In this document: piece after piece, positions 47,557 to 55,670 of the stretch
Numbering within the stretch: position 1 is the stretch's first letter
Layout: each line of letters opens with the position of its first letter
Origin: Flammeovirgaceae bacterium
GTDB taxonomy: Bacteria > Bacteroidota > Bacteroidia > Cytophagales > Cyclobacteriaceae
Length of the DNA stretch: 64,000 nt
Reading direction: 5' to 3'
NCBI GenBank assembly: GCA_021298355.1
Contig: JAJTEH010000004.1
Coordinates: 117,479 to 181,478 of the forward strand
Notes under the pieces: model-generated
What the model was told of the DNA's origin: nothing
What the model saw: only the letters and a program-made list of their open reading frames with translations
The model's database searches: none
Translations under genes and position numbers: made by a program

Positions 47557-48171
47557 ATGAAAAGACTACTTACCATATTATTTCTAATAACTTTTACACT
47601 GATTGGGTATGGACAATCAAACACCTATGAAGAAGTTGTAAGAAAATGCAAAATTGACTTTCAAAACGTTTTAACAAACACTCCTGATGATAGTATCTAT
47701 ACAGTCTTAGACAAAATAGGACAATGCTTTATTGGCCTTAAATTCCCGGAGTTTAATCAAACTTCTATTGACGGCAGACAATACAAATTAAGTGACTTAA
47801 AAGGAAAGGTTGTTATGTTAAACTTTTGGTTCATTGCTTGTGCTCCTTGTGTTGAGGAGATGCCATTATTAAATGAACTACACAATGAGTACAGTGACAA
47901 TGACTTCGCTCTTCTTGCATTTGCTTTGGATAGCAAGGAATCTATTTTAGATTTTAAAAAGAAAAAGCCACTAGATTATGTAATTTTCGAAAATTCAAAA
48001 AAGTTAATAGTGGATACATTCCTTTTAACCTTTGGTTTTCCAACAAATATTATTCTTGATAAGGAAGGTAAAATAGTAGAGTTTAAACTTGGAGGAGAAC
48101 TTGACAAAGAAAAATTACTAAGGATGAAAGCAAAATTCGAAAACATAATTCAGGCTGAGATGAAAAGATAA
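47557..48171 (+). CDS. TlpA-like thiol-disulfide oxidoreductase (secreted)
   Basis: A 204-residue protein with a signal peptide (MKRLLTILFLITFTLIGYGQ) and a thioredoxin-like domain from about 70: FPEFNQTSIDGRQYKLSDLKGKVVMLNFWFIACAPCVEEMPLL, with the redox pair Cys95-Ala-Pro-Cys98, and FGFPTNIILDKEGKIV with the cis-Pro region. It acts in the periplasm, probably reducing disulfides. The region before the domain (about 22-65) carries two more cysteines. It may be co-transcribed with the small peptide gene. Confidence 0.9.
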   Translation: MKRLLTILFLITFTLIGYGQSNTYEEVVRKCKIDFQNVLTNTPDDSIYTVLDKIGQCFIGLKFPEFNQTSIDGRQYKLSDLKGKVVMLNFWFIACAPCVEEMPLLNELHNEYSDNDFALLAFALDSKESILDFKKKKPLDYVIFENSKKLIVDTFLLTFGFPTNIILDKEGKIVEFKLGGELDKEKLLRMKAKFENIIQAEMKR

Positions 48172-48358
48172 ACGCGTACTAACAATATTTTTGCGCTATG
48201 GCCAGGCGATTAGTTAAGTTTTTTTTAACTAATATTCTGTTTCGCAATACTGCGTGTGGCTTTGGAAGCCGGCCTCATCAGTAACTCAGATGGTGTTGCA
48301 CAAGTTCAGAAATATGTTAGTACTAGGGCTACACCGTTTAAGTAACTAACAATTTTAC
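48172..48358. other. Gap with no supported gene, possible decayed sequence
   Basis: An AT-rich 9-bp-arm hairpin (attagttaa...ttaactaat, 48209-48233) lies here. A short frame ending TAA at about 48345 reads ...LRVALEAGLISNSDG and has no start codon; it looks like possible remnant coding sequence but nothing recognisable. Confidence 0.3.
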
Positions 48359-48396
48359 AAGGCTAGCTAAAATGAGATTAGCTAGCCTTATTATTT
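48359..48396 (+). terminator. Rho-independent terminator, 12-bp stem
   Basis: Arms aaggctagctaa and ttagctagcctt with a 7-base loop, followed by attatttt. It ends the peptide/TlpA-like unit and isolates the orphan membrane protein gene. Confidence 0.8.
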
Positions 48397-48430
48397 TAAT
48401 CTTGTTGTTAAAATATTTCAACTAAATTTC

Positions 48431-48928
48431 ATGTATATGTTTTTAAAAGGTTTCCTATTAGGAATAATAAATATTGGTTTGTTCTTTTTATTTTATTATT
48501 TGGATTTGCTCCCGTCAGAAAGATTTACCTTAACATTATTTAGTTTTATCATCTTTTTTTTAGTTACGCTATACTGTATAAATTTCTATTTTAGTAAAAC
48601 TAGAATAGGGTTTTTTAAATCGATTGGAATATTTTTTACAATCTTAAGTATTTCATCATTCCTGTGTATAGGATTTGATTACTGGTTCAATAAATGTTAT
48701 GATACAGAATATAAATATATTCTAGCCAAAGAGAGAATGGAAGAAATTAATAAAAGAAGAGATCGCAATGGTGTTGGTGTGTATGAAAATTTTAATCCTG
48801 ATATTGTTGATAAAAAGCATGATTTAGAATCGTATATTGAAACATTTTGCAATTCGCTTGTTTTAAATTTATTTGCCTCTCTACTAATTTTTCCTTTAGG
48901 TTTAGTATACAATAAGATAAAAAATTAG
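48431..48928 (+). CDS. Small four-segment membrane protein (DUF4199-like topology)
   Basis: The 165-residue protein has three hydrophobic segments in the first 85 residues, a charged loop of about 50 residues (EYKYILAKERMEEINKRRDRNG...), and a fourth segment near the C-terminus (LNLFASLLIFPLGLVYNKI). This 3+1 layout with a basic GFFKSIGIFFTI loop is like DUF4199 proteins of Bacteroidota, but the match is by layout and feel, not by a firm motif. The gene is strikingly AT-rich compared with rarA next to it. Function unknown. Confidence 0.7.
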   Translation: MYMFLKGFLLGIINIGLFFLFYYLDLLPSERFTLTLFSFIIFFLVTLYCINFYFSKTRIGFFKSIGIFFTILSISSFLCIGFDYWFNKCYDTEYKYILAKERMEEINKRRDRNGVGVYENFNPDIVDKKHDLESYIETFCNSLVLNLFASLLIFPLGLVYNKIKN

Positions 48929-48964
48929 ATTAATTTGGACTCTCTCTTATAACATTCTACATAC

Positions 48965-50227
48965 ATGTTCTATTTACCCCTAGCCGAACGTATGCGGCCT
49001 ACTACATTAAACGATGTGGTAGGGCAACAACACCTTGTAGGCGAAAGTGGATTATTACGCATCGTATTAAAATCAGGCTTAATTCCATCCATGATTTTCT
49101 GGGGACCACCCGGAGTGGGCAAAACAACATTGGCAAATATTATTGCCAACGAAGCCAAAAAACCTTTTTACATGCTAAGCGCCATTAACGCTGGTGTAAA
49201 AGACATTCGCGATATTATCGAAAAAGCAAAAGGCAGCCCACGTTCTATTTTATTTATCGATGAAATTCATCGGTTTAACAAAAGCCAGCAAGATGCTTTG
49301 CTAGCCGCAGTTGAAAAAGGAATCATCACCTTAATTGGGGCCACCACAGAAAATCCATCATTCGAAGTAAACTCAGCATTACTATCGCGCAGCCAGGTTT
49401 ATGTGTTAAAAGCTTTAGAACAAAATGATTTACGTAAGTTACTACAAAAGGCAATAGAAAAAGATGAAAAGCTGAAAGAGAAGAAAATTAGTATAAAGGA
49501 AGACACAGCACTTTTTCAATTAAGCGGAGGAGACGCCAGAAAAGTGTTGAATCTTTTTGAATTAGTAGTTGACCATGTACAGAGTAATGAAGTTATACTA
49601 ACAGATGCCCTGTGCATGCAAGTTGCGCAAACCAAAGTAGCTTTATACGATAAAGGCGGAGAACAACATTACGACATTATATCAGCATTTATAAAGTCCA
49701 TCAGAGGGAGCGATCCTAACGCGGCCGTATACTATTTAGCCAGAATGATTGAAGGAGGAGAAGATGTGAAATTTATAGCACGCAGAATGTTAATTTTAGC
49801 AGCCGAAGATATTGGCAATGCTAACCCAACGGCATTGGTAATGGCTAACACTACCTTTCAGGCAGTACAAGCTATTGGATATCCCGAAGCTAGAATTATA
49901 TTATCGCAATGCGCTGTTTATTTAGCTGGTTCGCCAAAAAGTAACGCTAGCTATATGGCCATTGAAACGGCATTGAGTAAAGTAACAGAAACCGGAGATT
50001 TACCTGTGCCACTAGCCATTCGCAATGCGCCAACTAAACTGATGAAAAATTTGGGTTATGGAGAGGGATACCAATACGCCCATCATGGAGCCAACAATTT
50101 TTCTACTATGGAGTTTTTACCGGAGCAAATTGCCGGAACAGTTTTTTATCAGCCCGGCAACAATGCACGTGAAGAAGAAATGAGAAAGTATTGGCGTGCC
50201 TTGTGGAAAACTAAGTATGGATATTAA
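48965..50227 (+). CDS. rarA: Replication-associated recombination protein A (AAA+ ATPase)
   Basis: RarA (MgsA) acts at stalled replication forks and binds SSB. The 420-residue protein starts [24 protein letters not shown], has Walker [13 protein letters not shown], Walker [20 protein letters not shown], the [22 protein letters not shown] sensor block, and the C-terminal [28 protein letters not shown] region. Length is normal. Confidence 0.95.
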   Translation: MFYLPLAERMRPTTLNDVVGQQHLVGESGLLRIVLKSGLIPSMIFWGPPGVGKTTLANIIANEAKKPFYMLSAINAGVKDIRDIIEKAKGSPRSILFIDEIHRFNKSQQDALLAAVEKGIITLIGATTENPSFEVNSALLSRSQVYVLKALEQNDLRKLLQKAIEKDEKLKEKKISIKEDTALFQLSGGDARKVLNLFELVVDHVQSNEVILTDALCMQVAQTKVALYDKGGEQHYDIISAFIKSIRGSDPNAAVYYLARMIEGGEDVKFIARRMLILAAEDIGNANPTALVMANTTFQAVQAIGYPEARIILSQCAVYLAGSPKSNASYMAIETALSKVTETGDLPVPLAIRNAPTKLMKNLGYGEGYQYAHHGANNFSTMEFLPEQIAGTVFYQPGNNAREEEMRKYWRALWKTKYGY

Positions 50228-50236
50228 AAAGATTAA

Positions 50237-52279
50237 ATGCAACAACTAACTTTCGATGCACCCGCGTGGGCTTTGCCCATTATGGCCATAACAGCTTTTA
50301 TAGCTGCACGTTATCTGTATTCCGAAAAAAAGAAATGGAGTAAGTTTACCCTATATACTTTATTAACAATACGCACATTATTTATTTTTTTATTGCTATT
50401 TCTTCTTCTAGGACCTATACTAAAATTAACTAAACATACAACACAAAAACCAGTTGTTGTTTTACTAGCCGATAAGTCGGCTTCGGTAACAGCCTCTGCC
50501 GACAGTGTAAAAAGTAAAAGCACATTTGTACAAATGCAGCAACTCGCTGAGGTTCTGGCTGCCAAAGGTTTCGAAGTAGTAGAATCAGAAATTGATGTAC
50601 AGGTTACCAAAACAAATCTTTCGAACGCAATAAACAAAGTATGGCAACAAAACGAAGGAAAAAAAATATCACATTTAATTTTGGCAAGCGATGGAATATT
50701 TAATGATGGAGTTTCGCCATTGTATAAAGATTATCCTTTTCAGATTTATACAATCGGTTTGGGCGACTCCACTATAAAGCGAGATTTAAGTATTAAGAAT
50801 CTTACGTATAATAAAATTGCATATCAGGGTAACAAGTTTCAATTAGTAGCAGATGTTAGCACACAGGGTTTTGTTGGCGAAAGTGTAGAAGTTAGTGTTT
50901 ATCAGCAAGGGAAAAAGCTTGATGAAAAAACAATTGTGGCTAATGAAAGTGGTTTTGCAACGGCAGAGTTTCTACTAAAAGCAGATAAAAACGGGCTGCA
51001 AAAATATGAAGTAGTTGTTAAGCAAAACACAAACGAATACAACAAGAAAAACAATTCGCAAAATGCTTATATAGAAGTTATAGAAGGGAAGAAGAAAATT
51101 GTTGTTGTCGCAGCATCGCCTCATCCGGATGTAAAGGCCATACGGGCGGCCTTAGAGAAAAACGATAATTATCAACTTTCTGTTTATGTACCAGGTATAG
51201 CAGAAGGTAATCCGGAAAAAGCAATTGCCGAAGCCGATTTGGTTATTGTGCATCAATTACCAAACACAAAAGTTCGCAGCAATTGGTTAAGCCTGGCAAA
51301 TACAAGTAAAGCAGCTTGTTTATTTTTGTTCGGAGAACAAAGCGATTGGCAAGAAGCTACCCGAATGCAATATTTTACCTTAGAAAATTTACCACGCCAA
51401 AAAGATGAAGTACTAGCTGTTATAAATCCTGCATTTTCGTTTTGGACTTATAGCCAAGCGTTAACAGATGCTACACGAAGCTGGCCTCCACTATCTGTAC
51501 CATTTGTAAAATACGCAATAGCACCTACGGCCAATGTGTTGTTTTATCAACAAATAGGAAGTGTACCTACAACTAAACCACTTTTGTGGATAGACCAGCA
51601 AAAAGATAAAAAGCAAGCCTTTTTGTTAGGAGAAGGATTTTGGCGTTGGAGGTTGCAAGAGTATAACCAAACAGAGCAACACACCTTAAACGATGAGTTC
51701 TGGAGTAAATTAGTTCAGTATTTATCTACCTCAGACGATAAAGTGCGTTTTCGTTGTTTTCCTGTAAGTAAAGAAGTATCACTTAACGAAGAAGTAGTAA
51801 TTGAGGCACAGGTATATAACCCGCTCTACGAACCTATATATGGTCAGGAAATAAATCTTGAAATTACGAACGAAAAACGTAACAAAAGTAAGTATCAGTT
51901 TACAACGTCTGCCAATAACTCACGGTTTGTGTTGGGTAATTTACCCGAAGGAATTTACACGTATACTGCTACCGTTCAACTCGAAAATCAAGTGCGGGTA
52001 AATGGAGAATTTGTAGTGGCTAACGAAGGAATTGAGTTGATGAACACACAGGCAGATTTTAACTTGCTTCGAAATTTATCTGCTAAAACGAGCGGCACAT
52101 TTTTTTTACCAGAACAAATTGAAAACTTACAAAAAGATATTGAAAACTGGCAGACCAGTAGAGTTTTACTGGCAGAAGACACGTACGACCCGCTTATCAA
52201 CCTCGCGTTGTTTTTCGTTTTGTTGATTATCCTTATAAGCAGCGAATGGTTTTTAAGAAAGTATAATGGTTCGTATTAA
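50237..52279 (+). CDS. VWA-domain membrane protein
   Basis: A 680-residue protein with two N-terminal membrane segments (about 9-27 and 36-60), a von Willebrand factor A-like domain beginning VVVLLADKSASV (the DxSxS metal site) and LILASDGIFNDG, then long beta-rich segments, and a C-terminal membrane segment (LALFFVLLIILISSEWFLRKY). This layout is common among Bacteroidota VWA proteins near BatA/B loci, but no MoxR ATPase or Bat gene is adjacent. It starts 10 bases after rarA. Exact role unknown; a protein-interaction role outside the inner membrane is likely. Confidence 0.85.
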   Translation: MQQLTFDAPAWALPIMAITAFIAARYLYSEKKKWSKFTLYTLLTIRTLFIFLLLFLLLGPILKLTKHTTQKPVVVLLADKSASVTASADSVKSKSTFVQMQQLAEVLAAKGFEVVESEIDVQVTKTNLSNAINKVWQQNEGKKISHLILASDGIFNDGVSPLYKDYPFQIYTIGLGDSTIKRDLSIKNLTYNKIAYQGNKFQLVADVSTQGFVGESVEVSVYQQGKKLDEKTIVANESGFATAEFLLKADKNGLQKYEVVVKQNTNEYNKKNNSQNAYIEVIEGKKKIVVVAASPHPDVKAIRAALEKNDNYQLSVYVPGIAEGNPEKAIAEADLVIVHQLPNTKVRSNWLSLANTSKAACLFLFGEQSDWQEATRMQYFTLENLPRQKDEVLAVINPAFSFWTYSQALTDATRSWPPLSVPFVKYAIAPTANVLFYQQIGSVPTTKPLLWIDQQKDKKQAFLLGEGFWRWRLQEYNQTEQHTLNDEFWSKLVQYLSTSDDKVRFRCFPVSKEVSLNEEVVIEAQVYNPLYEPIYGQEINLEITNEKRNKSKYQFTTSANNSRFVLGNLPEGIYTYTATVQLENQVRVNGEFVVANEGIELMNTQADFNLLRNLSAKTSGTFFLPEQIENLQKDIENWQTSRVLLAEDTYDPLINLALFFVLLIILISSEWFLRKYNGSY

Positions 52280-52399
52280 ATCAGCACAAACTTTATTGTA
52301 ATTCAAGAGTATTTCATTTTTAGCTTTATAAAATTTTATAAGTCAATAAAGTATAGATTAATTTTTAACTACGTTTTTTCCTTATAAAAAGGATAACCT

Positions 52400-52810
52400 A
52401 TGAATAAGATCAACTATAAATTAGCCGCTATTGTTTGTTTGTATTTAGTAGCGATAAGTTGTACTAAAGAAGATGTAAGAAAAAACCATTGTACCGAAGC
52501 AACGGTAATTGGAAAGTTTGGAAGTGCCGGTGGCGGTGTAGCGTTAAGTTTAAGTTCTCCAGCATTTAATGCTGAGGCTTCTCGCACAATTTTTAACGAT
52601 CAGCAAATTTATACAAATGTAGTTGAGGCCTTTGGGTTGGATGAAAAGTACAACGTTGTAGGCACAACTATTTATTTCACAGCACGCCTGGCTACTGATA
52701 TAGATTTGGCCGGGTTTCCGCCAAGTTCTGCAGATGGACTTCCGGCTAAGTCATCCATCGTTATCATTGATATAACAAATAAGAACTGCGAAGTAGAGCG
52801 TATGAAGTAA
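52400..52810 (+). CDS. Small lipoprotein, unknown
   Basis: A 136-residue product with a lipoprotein signal: MNKINYKLAAIVCLYLVAISC, lipobox Cys21. The rest has two further Cys (HCTEATVIGKF; NKNCEVERM) and a GSAGGGVALSLSS segment. I recognise no family. It is preceded by 120 bases of AT-rich sequence without a good promoter match. Confidence 0.72.
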   Translation: MNKINYKLAAIVCLYLVAISCTKEDVRKNHCTEATVIGKFGSAGGGVALSLSSPAFNAEASRTIFNDQQIYTNVVEAFGLDEKYNVVGTTIYFTARLATDIDLAGFPPSSADGLPAKSSIVIIDITNKNCEVERMK

Positions 52811-53005
52811 TAAACACTAAATTTTTTTTAGTGAGATTCTTTATAAAACTTTTCAGAATAAAGAATGTCCACGCTTTCAAGCACAGAGCTTCTTTGTTTT
52901 CTGTTTATTTAACTAGAATTTTTTTAAATCTTACTAAAGAAGCGTGCGATTATATTTTTTTAGTAAGGAAGAGTTAACCGCTAAAAGGTAAAAAATCGTA
53001 TGGCA
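52811..53005. other. AT-rich gap between convergent genes with two hairpins
   Basis: No gene seen. Hairpins: cactaaa-(T5)-tttagtg at 52815-52833 just after the lipoprotein stop, and cttactaaa / tttagtaag at 52930-52967. They may serve as terminators for the two facing genes. Confidence 0.45.
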
Positions 53006-53806
53006 TTAATCTTCCAGACTGGTTTTTAACTTCTGCCAGGTGTTTTCTTTTATTACAGGCGTAAAATTTTTCGGATTGTTTTGGTTGTAATCGCTAAGAT
53101 AAGCGGCCCTATCTTCGGCATGCGGATGTGTACTTAGCCACGTTAGGTAATCTGAAGTACTGCTATCGTTTTGCGCCATCTTAAAAAGAAATTCTGCAAA
53201 ATGCTGAGGGTCTATAGCAGCATTAAGCAGGTAGTCTACCGCTTTTAAATCAGCTTCTTTTTCTAATGCACGATCGTAAGCAGAAGAAGATAACATGCCG
53301 GCAGTTTCTTTAATAACTTGTCCTCCGGTTTCGCCAGTTGTTATTGATATTAAAACGGATACACCTGCTTCTTTAATCAGTTTTTTCATAATATGATTTA
53401 GTTCTATGTGCGCGATTTCGTGTGCTAATACTCCGCACAATTCCTGATGGTTATCTGCTTTTCGGATTAGGCCTGTAAACACAACCAAGTGTCCATCAGG
53501 CAATGCAAAAGCGTTTACTTCATTGTTTTCCAGAATGTGTACTTTTAGCTTTTCTCTTTTAATGTTGTTGCTTTCGCAGATGCGAATAGTCAGACTATCT
53601 ACAATAGCTTTTACAGTAGAATCTTGAACTTCAACATCTTTGTTTTTAAAAACATCCCAGAAAATATCGCCTAGTTTTTCTTCGGTTTTTTTAGTTGTTT
53701 CTTTTACGTTAAGTGTAGTGAGCCAATCTATTTTAGAAAGTAAAAACCATAACCCAAAAAAAACACAAATAGCTAATGTTGCTTGAAGTATAATTTTTTT
53801 TATCAT
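53006..53806 (-). CDS. M48-family metallopeptidase
   Basis: A 266-residue zinc protease with an N-terminal membrane anchor (about 5-24). The active site is HEIAHIELNH, with the third zinc ligand Glu in LEKEADLKAVDYLL; the NEVNAFALPDGHLVVFTGLI segment before it is typical. M48 enzymes of this size act in envelope quality control, like BepA or LoiP. It overlaps the upstream membrane gene by 4 bases and is the last of a four-gene operon. Confidence 0.9.
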   Translation of the reverse strand: MIKKIILQATLAICVFFGLWFLLSKIDWLTTLNVKETTKKTEEKLGDIFWDVFKNKDVEVQDSTVKAIVDSLTIRICESNNIKREKLKVHILENNEVNAFALPDGHLVVFTGLIRKADNHQELCGVLAHEIAHIELNHIMKKLIKEAGVSVLISITTGETGGQVIKETAGMLSSSAYDRALEKEADLKAVDYLLNAAIDPQHFAEFLFKMAQNDSSTSDYLTWLSTHPHAEDRAAYLSDYNQNNPKNFTPVIKENTWQKLKTSLED

Positions 53807-54237
53807 ACCGGTTTACAAACTAAGTTGGTAACATCTCCAAAAAACCACCACGATACATGTTTGCCTTTTCGTGTAGCTATTGCTGTGTAAATGGTAGCGA
53901 TAAATTCTGCCAGGTTATATAAAAAAGCAACGACCATATAGGCAATGTAGCGGTTCGAGATTTGTTCATCGGAAAACAGGATAGAAATTGTCCACCAAAA
54001 ACCAAAACTATTGATAAACAACATAGATACTTGCGAGAGCAAAGCTTGTGTACAATGCCACCGTACAAAGTAAGTTCCTTTTCTGTTGCCCAAATAAAAA
54101 ATAAAAGTGGCAATAAGGTTTATTATAGGTAAGGGTAAGCCTGCAATAAATGCCACAAGAGACATCAGGTAACTATTCGAAGCAGCTTCTGCTTCGTGTT
54201 CGCTTGGGGTGGTGAGCAGTAAGGTGTTGTTTGTCAT
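53803..54237 (-). CDS. DUF4870-like membrane protein
   Basis: The 144-residue protein has about three membrane segments. Pattern: SLVAFIAGLPLPIINLIATFIFYLGNRKGTYFVRWHCTQALLSQ, then AYMVVAFLYNLAEFIATIYTAIATRKGKHVSWWFF. The N-R-KGTYFVRWHCTQALL block matches the DUF4870/Tic20-like pattern 'FVRxHAxQAL'. Function unknown. It overlaps both neighbours by 4 bases. Confidence 0.78.
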   Translation of the reverse strand: MTNNTLLLTTPSEHEAEAASNSYLMSLVAFIAGLPLPIINLIATFIFYLGNRKGTYFVRWHCTQALLSQVSMLFINSFGFWWTISILFSDEQISNRYIAYMVVAFLYNLAEFIATIYTAIATRKGKHVSWWFFGDVTNLVCKPV

Positions 54238-54656
54238 ACATCTTTATAGATATTCCAGATCCAATTTAAAATAACTAAAAGGCTAAGCGGTATTGCCCAC
54301 TTTGGTTGGCGTAAGGTTTTTTCTGTGTGCCGATAAAACTGATACAAAGATTCACTGTTTCTTAGTTTATCGTAGCCTAACCAAATGGGCAAAATAATTA
54401 GCACCAATGCTATTATGAAACCAAGGGGATTTAACAACATAGCCTCACTAACATTACCCTGCGTAAGGGCAACAATTGCGCGCGTAGAGCCACACGATGG
54501 GCAGGGTATGCCGGTAGTTTGTTTCATTAAACAAGTACCAAAAGCACGTGCTTGTTGTTGCGTTTGTTCCTGATATAAATGAATAATTAACCAGGCGTAC
54601 CCTGCTAGGCAAGCCAAACTAAGCAGTAAATACAAACTTTGTTTGTTGCCAAACAT
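54234..54656 (-). CDS. DUF2752 membrane protein
   Basis: From ATG 54656 (MFGNKQSLYLLLSLACLAGY) the product is 140 residues with three membrane segments and the DUF2752 signature TTGIPCPSCGSTRAIVALTQGNVSEAMLLNPLGF. Function unknown; DUF2752 genes in this phylum often accompany TM2 genes, as here. A longer frame to 54737 would overlap the TM2 gene. It starts 2 bases after that gene's stop. Confidence 0.87.
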   Translation of the reverse strand: MFGNKQSLYLLLSLACLAGYAWLIIHLYQEQTQQQARAFGTCLMKQTTGIPCPSCGSTRAIVALTQGNVSEAMLLNPLGFIIALVLIILPIWLGYDKLRNSESLYQFYRHTEKTLRQPKWAIPLSLLVILNWIWNIYKDV

Positions 54657-54658
54657 GT

Positions 54659-54994
54659 TTATAAAAACTGTTGCAGTTTTTGCATATTTTTTTCGCGTGT
54701 GGCGCCTTGTATTAAAAACCAGTCGATGATGGTCCAAATGCCAAAGCCACCGCAGGTAAGTAGTTTACCAATGCCAAGGCCAGTGTCGCCAATCATAAAA
54801 CGATCGATACCCAAACCACCTGCGATAATAGAAACGATAAGAGAAGTTGTAGGATCTTTGTATTGTTGGGTAGAGATCATCACCCATTTAGAATCGTCCA
54901 TGGCAACGAGCCTGTCGCGAATGGAGTTTAGCTGATAGCTTTCGAAAAATTTTGAGTTTGACATGATAAACATGTCTACTTTACTTGCATCCAT
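54659..54994 (-). CDS. TM2-domain membrane protein
   Basis: The 111-residue protein has a C-terminal TM2 domain: KDPTTSLIVSIIAGGLGIDRFMIGDTGLGIGKLLTCGGFGIWTIIDWFLI, two membrane segments joined by a DRF turn. The N-terminal half (about 45 residues) is soluble. It is the first gene of the TM2-DUF2752-DUF4870-M48 operon. Confidence 0.9.
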   Translation of the reverse strand: MDASKVDMFIMSNSKFFESYQLNSIRDRLVAMDDSKWVMISTQQYKDPTTSLIVSIIAGGLGIDRFMIGDTGLGIGKLLTCGGFGIWTIIDWFLIQGATREKNMQKLQQFL

Positions 54995-55106
54995 TTTTTA
55001 TGTGTGTTTAGAGGGGTCTTACTCGTAAGGCTTTTCAGTTACTCCCCTGTTATTAAGGTTACAGGCTACCTGGTTGCTTTTTTACAGAAATAACGTTTAG
55101 GGTATA

Positions 55107-55559
55107 TTAGTGCTTATAGAAAACGTATGTGCCGGCTACTTTATCGTGCAGGCCTTGCTTTTTGTCGTCCCAGCCGGCCATCATAAATCCAATGTATAAA
55201 ATTAAGGCTGATAAAATTTTAGCGAAATACCGACCTATTGCATTTCCAAAACTTAGTTGCTTGCCGAGGTGGTTGCCCACTTGTATACCAACTGCCATTT
55301 TACCCGGTGTAGCTTGTTTAGAAGAACTTTCGAAAGCAGCATAATAGATGGCTACGATAATGGGTAAAATTACATAAGCAGAAAAAAGAGTGAGTATAAT
55401 ATTATCGGGATTCAATGCATCTACAAAAAAATAACCCACAATAAATAAAGCTGCATAAATAATAATTGAATCGATAATGGTGGCCGCTACGCGAATCCAA
55501 AAACCGGCATAGTCTAGTTTTTTTTGTGCAGAGTCCGGAGTGTCTAAAATGTCTATCAT
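55107..55559 (-). CDS. RDD-family membrane protein
   Basis: A 150-residue protein with three to four membrane segments and the RDD layout: KKLDYAGFWIRVAATIIDSIIIY (the R...D motif), a KQATPGKMAVGIQV block and FGNAIGRYFAKILSALILYIGFMMAGWDDKKQGLHDKVAGTYV. Function unknown. It lies after the secDF terminator in the same direction and 112 bases before the TM2 gene. Confidence 0.9.
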   Translation of the reverse strand: MIDILDTPDSAQKKLDYAGFWIRVAATIIDSIIIYAALFIVGYFFVDALNPDNIILTLFSAYVILPIIVAIYYAAFESSSKQATPGKMAVGIQVGNHLGKQLSFGNAIGRYFAKILSALILYIGFMMAGWDDKKQGLHDKVAGTYVFYKH

Positions 55560-55611
55560 GGTTTAAGCAATTGTGTTGATGATAATTTGAAGGTACAACA
55601 AAAGATATAAT

Positions 55612-55647
55612 TTTCGAAAAAAAAAGACCTTGCTTTGGCAAGGTCTT
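55612..55647 (-). terminator. Rho-independent terminator after secDF
   Basis: Stem aagaccttgc / gcaaggtctt (55624-55647), loop tttg, followed in the minus direction by a run of nine Ts. Confidence 0.9.
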
Positions 55648-55670
55648 CTGATGTGCATTTCAATCGGTTG

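Noticed and set aside
48198..48345. Two short frames (one from ATG 48198, 28 codons; one ending near 48345 reading LRVALEAGLISNSDG)
   Set aside because: They cannot be joined by a single frameshift at the T run because a stop precedes the second frame, and neither resembles a known protein. Kept only as possible remnant sequence.
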